In this document: in pieces, positions 31,186-35,890 of the stretch
Layout: each line of letters opens with the position of its first letter
Numbering within the stretch: the first letter of the stretch is position 1
NCBI GenBank assembly: GCA_030041545.1
Contig: JASHNQ010000077.1
Location: 1-35,890 of the forward strand
Source: a candidate division FCPU426 bacterium
Lineage (GTDB): Bacteria > Oederibacteriota > Muellerivitia > Muellerivitales > Muellerivitaceae
DNA: 35,890 nucleotides
Direction: 5' to 3'
The notes under the pieces: model-generated
Seen by the model: the letters and a program-made list of their open reading frames with translations, nothing else
What the model was told of the DNA's origin: nothing
Database searches by the model: none
Translations under genes and position numbers: made by a program

Positions 31186-33873
31186 TCATCCTTTTTTATC
31201 CGCGGAGGACTCCAATGGCAACGAAAACTCAAAATACATCCCCCCCTCGGGCCGGTTGTCCGCGGTCAGGACCCCTCCGTGGATGTCGATGATGCCCTTG
31301 CAGATGGCCAGCCCCAGCCCGGCCCCGGTTTTGCCCGTCTGGGAGCCCCGGTAAAACTTGTCGAAAAGCCGGGGCAGGTCTTCCTCCCTTACCCCCGGCC
31401 CCGAATCCGCAACCCGCACATACCATTGCTTGCGGAAAACCCAGGTGGAAATCTCGATGGCGGCCGAGGGGGGAGTGTATTTGAGGGCGTTGTCCAAAAG
31501 GTTGACCAGCACCTGTTCGATCAAAAGCCCGTCCATGGGCACCAAGGGCAGTTCGGCCGGGATTTTGGTGTTCAAAACCCGCTGGCCCAGCCTTTTTTCG
31601 ACCCGCGCGATGGCCGACCCGATGACTTCCTCCGGATAATTGGGTTCCTTCCCCAACTGGATGGCCCCTGATTCCAGTTTCGTCATTTCCAACAGGTTGT
31701 TGACAAGCCGCTCCAGCCGGTCCGTTTCCTCATGGACGTTCTCAAGAAAGTCCCGCCGCGTCTCGACGCTCAGTTGCTCCCCGGACTCCAAAAGGCCTCC
31801 GATGGAGCCTTTGATGGTGGCTAAGGGCGTCCTCAAGTCATGGGAAACGGAACTTAAAAGGGAACTTCGCAATTTTTCCGTTTCCATTTGAAGCTGGGTT
31901 TCCTGTTGTTTCTTGGCCAGCTCGTCCCCGGCCACGGCCAGGGCGGTTTGGTGGGCGAAAGCCTCCAGCAGGTGCAATTGTTCGGGAAGGAAAGGCTTCT
32001 GGAATTGGCGGGATTTTACGCCCAAGGCCCCGATGGGAGAACCGGTGGCGATCAGGGGCAGGTAAAGGGCCTCGGCGCTAGGCAGGGTATCCGTGCCCCG
32101 TCCGGCCATTTGGCCCAGGTCGTAAGTCCAATGGGCCACCGCCATTTCCTTGGGAGTCATCTTGAAATCGGCGATGTCCCCATATTGGGCCGCCAATCCC
32201 CCCTTTTCATCGGGCAGGAATGCCACCACGGAGCACTCAAAGAATTGGGAAATATGCTTGAGGGCGATCAGCAAAAGTTCCTCCGTGCCCCGGCTGGAGG
32301 CCAGTTCGCGGGAGAGGCCGTAGAGGGCCGTCGTGCGGCGTTCCTGCTCGCGGGAAAGCCGCGCTTGGGTCCTAACCCTCAGCATCAGGCTGCTGATGGA
32401 AAGGGAGACGAACAACATGACGAAAAACACGAGGATATAGCGGTTGTCGGACACGTCGATGGAGAAAAGGGGCGGGACGAAGAAAAAATCCAGGCAAAGG
32501 ACGCTGATCACCGCGAAAAGGACCGAAGGGCCGAAGCCCTGGATGGCGGCCAGGGAAAGGCTGCCCAACAGGTAAATCATGGCGTCGTTGGCCAAGTTCA
32601 AATTAGTGTCCCCAATGGGAGGGAAGACGAGCCAGGAAAGGGCGGTGCAAATCGCCGCCCAAACCAGGGCCAGGCCGTAGCCGGCCCAGTTCAGTTGGAT
32701 CGGCCTGCGTTGGGCCGCCGTTTTCCGGACGGGAGGTATCTCCCACTTGGCCACGTAAACGTCGATGCCCAGGCCGGCCCGCAAAAGCACGTCGACGGGC
32801 GATGTCTTAAGGAAAGTCCTCCAGGATCTCCGGGGAGGTTGGCCCACCAAAATCTTGGTGACTTTCCGGGATTTGGCGAAAGCCGTTATTTCCTCCGCGA
32901 CGTCCACCCCGCTGAGGAGCACCGCTTCCCCGCCCAATTGCTCGGCCAGTCGCAGGTTTTGGATGGCCCTGGACTCCGCCTCCGCGTTTCCGGCCTGTTC
33001 CGGCGTTTCCACGTAGGCCGCGATCCAGTCGATGCGCAAGGCCTTGGCCATGCGGTGGGCGGACCGGACCAGGTTGGTCGAGGCTCGGGTGGGGCCCACG
33101 CAGACCAGCAGGTGGTCCTGCGTCTCCCAGTTATGCGTGACCGCCATGTCCCGCCGCAAGGCCTGCACCTGGTCGTTCAGGCGGTCCGCGGTCATGCGGA
33201 AGGCCATTTCCCGCAAGGCCACCAGGTTGCCCTTTTGGAAGAAGTTCTGGACGCCCCGGGAGTCCTGGCCCTGCACGTCCACCCTTCCATCGGCCAGCCT
33301 TTCCCGCAGGTCGTCCACCGGAAGGTCCACCAGTTCCACCTCGTCGGCCTTTTCCAAGACCGTATCGGGCAATGTCTCCCATTCGATGGTTCCCGTGATG
33401 CGGGTGACCACGTCGTTGAGGCTTTCCAGGTGCTGGACATTGAGCGTGGTATAAACGTTGATGCCGCTGGTAAGGATCTCCTGGACGTCCTGCCAGCGCT
33501 TCAAATGCCGGGAACCCTTGGCGTTCACGTGGGCCAGGTCGTCCACCAAGAGGAGGGAAGGCTTGCGGTCCAAGGCGCCGTCCAAATCCAGTTCCCTCCA
33601 GGGTTTTTGGTCGTGCGTCACTTCCAGGGCCGGCAGGACTTCGAGGCCTTCCAAGAGGGCTTCGATCTCGGTACGTCCGTGGGTTTCCACGATCCCCACG
33701 CCCACGTCCATCCCCTGGGCTTTCCGGACGTGGGCGGCCCGGAGCATGGCGTGGGTCTTGCCCACCCCCGGAGCATAGCCGAAGAAAATGGTCAGTTTCC
33801 CCCGGCCCTTGACGCTTTCCTCCTCGTGGAGGCGCCTTAAAAGCGTTTCCGGATCGGGACGTTTGTCATTCAT
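31186..33873 (-). CDS. kdpD: Full-length KdpD sensor histidine kinase
   Basis: The 895-residue product starts at ATG 33873 (GGAAG upstream). Its N-terminal KdpD domain has the Walker A motif GYAPGVGKTHAM near residue 32 and LLVDDLAHVNAKGSRHLKRW near 112. A Usp-like domain (about 250-370) is followed by four membrane segments (DUF4118, about 395-500, with FGPSVLFAVISVLCLDFFFV). Next come a GAF-like part (about 530-650), the phosphoacceptor H678 in SSVSHDLRTPLATI, and the ATPase domain (NLLDNALKYT, DSGPGV, GAGLGLAIC). KdpD senses potassium limitation and ionic stress and phosphorylates KdpE. C-di-AMP binds the KdpD Usp domain in Staphylococcus aureus; whether that holds here is unknown. Confidence 0.97.
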   Translation of the reverse strand: MNDKRPDPETLLRRLHEEESVKGRGKLTIFFGYAPGVGKTHAMLRAAHVRKAQGMDVGVGIVETHGRTEIEALLEGLEVLPALEVTHDQKPWRELDLDGALDRKPSLLLVDDLAHVNAKGSRHLKRWQDVQEILTSGINVYTTLNVQHLESLNDVVTRITGTIEWETLPDTVLEKADEVELVDLPVDDLRERLADGRVDVQGQDSRGVQNFFQKGNLVALREMAFRMTADRLNDQVQALRRDMAVTHNWETQDHLLVCVGPTRASTNLVRSAHRMAKALRIDWIAAYVETPEQAGNAEAESRAIQNLRLAEQLGGEAVLLSGVDVAEEITAFAKSRKVTKILVGQPPRRSWRTFLKTSPVDVLLRAGLGIDVYVAKWEIPPVRKTAAQRRPIQLNWAGYGLALVWAAICTALSWLVFPPIGDTNLNLANDAMIYLLGSLSLAAIQGFGPSVLFAVISVLCLDFFFVPPLFSIDVSDNRYILVFFVMLFVSLSISSLMLRVRTQARLSREQERRTTALYGLSRELASSRGTEELLLIALKHISQFFECSVVAFLPDEKGGLAAQYGDIADFKMTPKEMAVAHWTYDLGQMAGRGTDTLPSAEALYLPLIATGSPIGALGVKSRQFQKPFLPEQLHLLEAFAHQTALAVAGDELAKKQQETQLQMETEKLRSSLLSSVSHDLRTPLATIKGSIGGLLESGEQLSVETRRDFLENVHEETDRLERLVNNLLEMTKLESGAIQLGKEPNYPEEVIGSAIARVEKRLGQRVLNTKIPAELPLVPMDGLLIEQVLVNLLDNALKYTPPSAAIEISTWVFRKQWYVRVADSGPGVREEDLPRLFDKFYRGSQTGKTGAGLGLAICKGIIDIHGGVLTADNRPEGGMYFEFSLPLESSADKKG

Positions 33874-33898
33874 TGAGACTTCCATTTAACTGTCATTG

Positions 33899-34060
33899 TG
33901 GGCCCTTCGACGTTGCTCAGGGGCCTGAGGCTCTCGAAGGCGAATGCCCGCCCCATAGGCGGGCGATCAGGACAGGCTTGAAGTAGTCGGCCTGTAATTC
34001 AGGCCAACCATCCTGGGGCGTAGCCCCAAGGACAACTCCAATTGGAATAATAGGCTTTTC
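33899..34060. other. Hairpin-rich gap between kdpE and kdpD
   Basis: Three compact inverted repeats follow one another: GCCCGCCCCATAGGCGGGC (33948-33966), GGCCTGTAATTCAGGCC (33990-34006) and TGGGGCGTAGCCCCA (34015-34029). A fourth stem, CCTTCGACG...CTCTCGAAGG (33904-33940), adjoins them. No ORF is plausible. It could set the kdpE:kdpD ratio by RNA folding or be a decayed repeat cluster. Confidence 0.5.
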
Positions 34061-34079
34061 CCGGAAACATTTCGAAGAT

Positions 34080-34799
34080 TTATTTTGAGGGATTGCCGGC
34101 GGGTTCCTCATACTTCAACCGGTAACCCACTCCCTGCTCGGTGAGGATGTACTTGGGATGGGCGGGCTTTACCTCGATTTTCTGCCGCAATTGGTGGATA
34201 TAAAGGCGTAGGGAAGCCCCCTGTTCCCCGCTGTTGGGCCCCCAGATCTCCTGGACGATCTGCTTTTGCGTCACGACCTTGCCCACGTAACGGATCATGA
34301 GGGCCAATAAATCGTATTCGTTGGGCGTCAGGTGTACTTCCTTCCCCCGGACGGTCACCATGCGGGCGGACAGGTCCACCTTGAAATCGGGGGTCTCGAA
34401 GACCGATTCCTCCCCGCCCTGCTTGAGCCGCATCACGTGGCGCAGCGCCACCCGGACCCGGGCCATCAGCTCTTCCACGTCGAAGGGCTTGCCCAGGTAG
34501 TCGTCCGCCCCCGCGTCCAGCCCCTCGACCTTTTCCTTCTCCTTGCCGCGGGCGGTCAGGATGATGATGGGCACGGTAGTCCATTCCCGGAGGTGTTTCA
34601 GCACCTCCAAACCGTCCATGTCCGGCAGCCCCAGGTCCAAAAGGATGACGTCCGGTTTGTGGGAGGAGGCCATCGCCAGTCCCTCTTCGCCGGTTCCGGC
34701 TTCCAGGACCCTGAATTCGTGGCTTTCCAGGTAGGGCTTGAGGAACCGCCTAATGGGCTGCTCGTCCTCGATCATTAAAATGACGTTTTTGTTTTGCAT
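34080..34799 (-). CDS. kdpE: KdpE response regulator paired with kdpD
   Basis: From ATG 34799 (GAGGTG six bases upstream) the protein has 239 residues; the ATG at 34829 adds 10 residues without a site. The receiver has E11, D12, phosphoacceptor D55 and the lysine of YLGKPF. The winged-helix domain has the conserved QEIWGPNS and ends VGYRLKYEE. It lies upstream of kdpD on the same strand and is the likely direct partner of KdpD, controlling the kdp operon. It is a close duplicate of the gene at 26688. Confidence 0.95.
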   Translation of the reverse strand: MQNKNVILMIEDEQPIRRFLKPYLESHEFRVLEAGTGEEGLAMASSHKPDVILLDLGLPDMDGLEVLKHLREWTTVPIIILTARGKEKEKVEGLDAGADDYLGKPFDVEELMARVRVALRHVMRLKQGGEESVFETPDFKVDLSARMVTVRGKEVHLTPNEYDLLALMIRYVGKVVTQKQIVQEIWGPNSGEQGASLRLYIHQLRQKIEVKPAHPKYILTEQGVGYRLKYEEPAGNPSK

Positions 34800-34828
34800 G
34801 TCTTTCACCTCGAAAGAAGTCCTTTTCA

Positions 34829-34878
34829 TTTTAACCCGGGTCGCCGCTTAAGGAACCATTCACTTTTGTTAACTCTCC
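34829..34878 (-). promoter_or_regulatory. Candidate repeat site upstream of kdpE
   Basis: CTTAAGGAACC (34847) and GTTAACTCTCC (34868) lie 21 bases apart, the spacing between pairs elsewhere; the partner units are degenerate. TTAAAA (complement of 34834-34829) is 12 bases past the first, a weak -10. It fits autoregulation, with low certainty. Confidence 0.4.
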
Positions 34879-34883
34879 TCCTC

Positions 34884-34922
34884 AAAAAACAAGGGACGGC
34901 TTTGGGGCCGCCCCTTGTTTTC
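34884..34922 (-). terminator. Rho-independent terminator downstream of the barrel gene
   Basis: AAAACAAGGGACGGC pairs with GCCGCCCCTTGTTTT around the loop TTTGGG, with an A6/T6 flank that ends minus-strand transcripts arriving from the barrel gene at 35090. Confidence 0.85.
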
Positions 34923-34989
34923 CAAAGTTTGGAGAGAGGCGTTGGGCCGGGTCCCTGAAACCAGGCCCAACGTTTTAGAATCTCACTTC

Positions 34990-35086
34990 AAAGTTTTTAG
35001 TCGGAAGTTTTAAGTTAAGGTGATTTTCGGTTCCTGGGGGACCGAAAACTTCATCAACTCAAAACTCAACACTCAAAACTTTCTTT
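34990..35086. repeat. Palindromic repeat (AAAACTCAACACTC type) after the barrel gene
   Basis: AACTCAAAACTCAACACTC (35056-35074) nearly repeats the words at 18970-19002, and AAGTTTTTAGTCGGAAGTTT (34990-35009) is the inverted partner. An inner stem TTTTCGGTTCC / GGACCGAAAA lies at 35024-35048. The same layout, an outer arm around an inner hairpin at a minus-strand 3' end, occurs at 18902-19003. Confidence 0.6.
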
Positions 35087-35089
35087 TAT

Positions 35090-35890
35090 TCAGATGTGCA
35101 CCATCATGGCCGCGACGAGGATATCGTCGTACTTGACCAAATCAGGCTGGTAGGTTCCGCCGTTCTCCACCGTCTGGTTCGAGCCCGTGCCGGCTCCCGA
35201 TCTCCAGCCGTCGGAGGAAGTGATGCCGCCCGGCCCTACGAAGTAGGGAAGGCTGGATTGGCGGTGGGTGTACTCAAGGTCAAAGGTCCAGTACTCGTCG
35301 GGAATGATCTGCAGGCTTGCGTCACAGTCCCAAGCCGTCCATTGCTCGCCGGGATATTCGCCGAAAGCCTCGGTGGCCGTAAGGTCGCTGCTGTAATTGG
35401 CCGCCGTGTCGCCGTCGATGGGCGGAAGCAGCGCCAGGTAAGCGCCCGTGTTTTGGATCCAACCGCCGCCCACGGTGAAGGCGATGGTGTTATGGGCGAC
35501 CCAGGTGCGGTCGTAAAACATCCACCCGAGGAAGTTTTCCGTGCTGGCGTTCACGTCATAGTATCCCTGCGCGTTGGCGTATTGGCCATTGCCCGTGGGG
35601 CCGTTGCCCGTGTCGCCCGCTCCCACCCAGTTCCCACCCGTCGGGGAAGCAGGGCCGGTGACCACGGTGGCTCCTCCGCCCGGGAGGTAATTAATGGCCT
35701 CATCCCCCGTCGAGGACGTCCCCAGGTACATGGGACCGGTTTGGAACCCGGCGTCGCAGGTCAGCGAGAAGGCCATCTTGCTGATGCCGCTGGACTTGGG
35801 ATCGTCCAAATACTTCAACAGGAAGCTGTCGTCCGTGTGGAACTTGTAGCAATCCGGGGAATCCGGGTTGTCCGCGCCCGCGTAGTTGTT
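35090..35890 (-). CDS. Outer-membrane beta-barrel protein, C-terminal part
   Basis: The frame is open from the right edge, so the start is off the window; 266 codons are visible. The segment is rich in Gly, Asn, Tyr, Trp and Asp with alternating strand patterns (WVAHNTIAFTVGGGWIQNTG, EYWTFDLEYTHRQSSLPYFV). It ends in VKYDDILVAAMMVHI, like the final strand of porins, but with Ile instead of the usual terminal Phe. NNYAGADNPDSPDCYKFHTD near the edge resembles porin-like proteins of environmental diderms. Transport specificity is unknown. Confidence 0.7.
   Translation of the reverse strand, partial: NNYAGADNPDSPDCYKFHTDDSFLLKYLDDPKSSGISKMAFSLTCDAGFQTGPMYLGTSSTGDEAINYLPGGGATVVTGPASPTGGNWVGAGDTGNGPTGNGQYANAQGYYDVNASTENFLGWMFYDRTWVAHNTIAFTVGGGWIQNTGAYLALLPPIDGDTAANYSSDLTATEAFGEYPGEQWTAWDCDASLQIIPDEYWTFDLEYTHRQSSLPYFVGPGGITSSDGWRSGAGTGSNQTVENGGTYQPDLVKYDDILVAAMMVHI

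Noticed and set aside
31888-33840. 650-codon + strand frame opposite kdpD
   Set aside because: It is an antisense shadow of kdpD, without a ribosome binding site or protein-like motifs.

Overview
The window is a GC-rich stretch of a diderm (Gram-negative type) bacterial chromosome. An RND/MFP/TolC efflux set, a partial outer-membrane barrel and Sec signal peptides support this. No rRNA, tRNA, phage, transposase or CRISPR array is visible. I cannot name the lineage from sequence alone. C-di-AMP riboswitches, a kdp operon, three P-II paralogs and a SUMF1-type lipoprotein-like gene would suit a free-living environmental bacterium of a poorly studied phylum (inference).

Layout. 1-2739: end of an amino-acid-type permease gene (minus), then a short KdpD-like histidine kinase, a KdpE-like regulator and a 58-residue membrane protein (plus). 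2740-7183: two APC-superfamily transporters, each behind a ydaO-type c-di-AMP riboswitch; the second is KimA-like. 7196-14504 (minus): the kdp potassium ATPase operon kdpF-A-B-C, embedded among at least six very small membrane-peptide genes, with an SMR-like protein and an SDR oxidoreductase downstream. 15084-15725: two tandem paralogous small membrane proteins, closed by a strong terminator. 15807-22354 (minus): an HTH-DUF1232 protein, then TolC-type, membrane-fusion and heavy-metal RND genes. 22714-26685: two divergent, unrecognised membrane proteins that share a DUF2934-like segment, and a small membrane protein. 26688-29582 (minus): an orphan KdpE paralog, three tandem P-II genes, a small secreted protein and a 31-residue membrane peptide. 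29821-34799 (minus): a SUMF1-domain protein, full-length KdpD and KdpE. 35090-35890: the 3' part of an outer-membrane barrel gene.

The unifying theme is potassium homeostasis: KdpFABC, KimA-like and APC transporters, two KdpD-type kinases, three KdpE-type regulators and c-di-AMP control.

The most striking finding is a recurring promoter design. It consists of 11-bp direct repeats ending in TTAAC/TTAAT/TTGAT/CTAAC, often as two or three pairs with a 32-bp period. Exactly 12 bases separate the last repeat from a plausible -10 hexamer. I count seven good instances on both strands, in front of the kdp operon, the short kinase, the orphan regulator, the efflux operon, a DUF2934-like membrane protein and two tiny-peptide genes. 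This is the geometry of an OmpR/PhoB/KdpE-family activator and suggests one local regulon that includes several undescribed micro-proteins.

A second theme is intergenic long palindromes from several sequence families, one of which sits between kdpA and kdpB.
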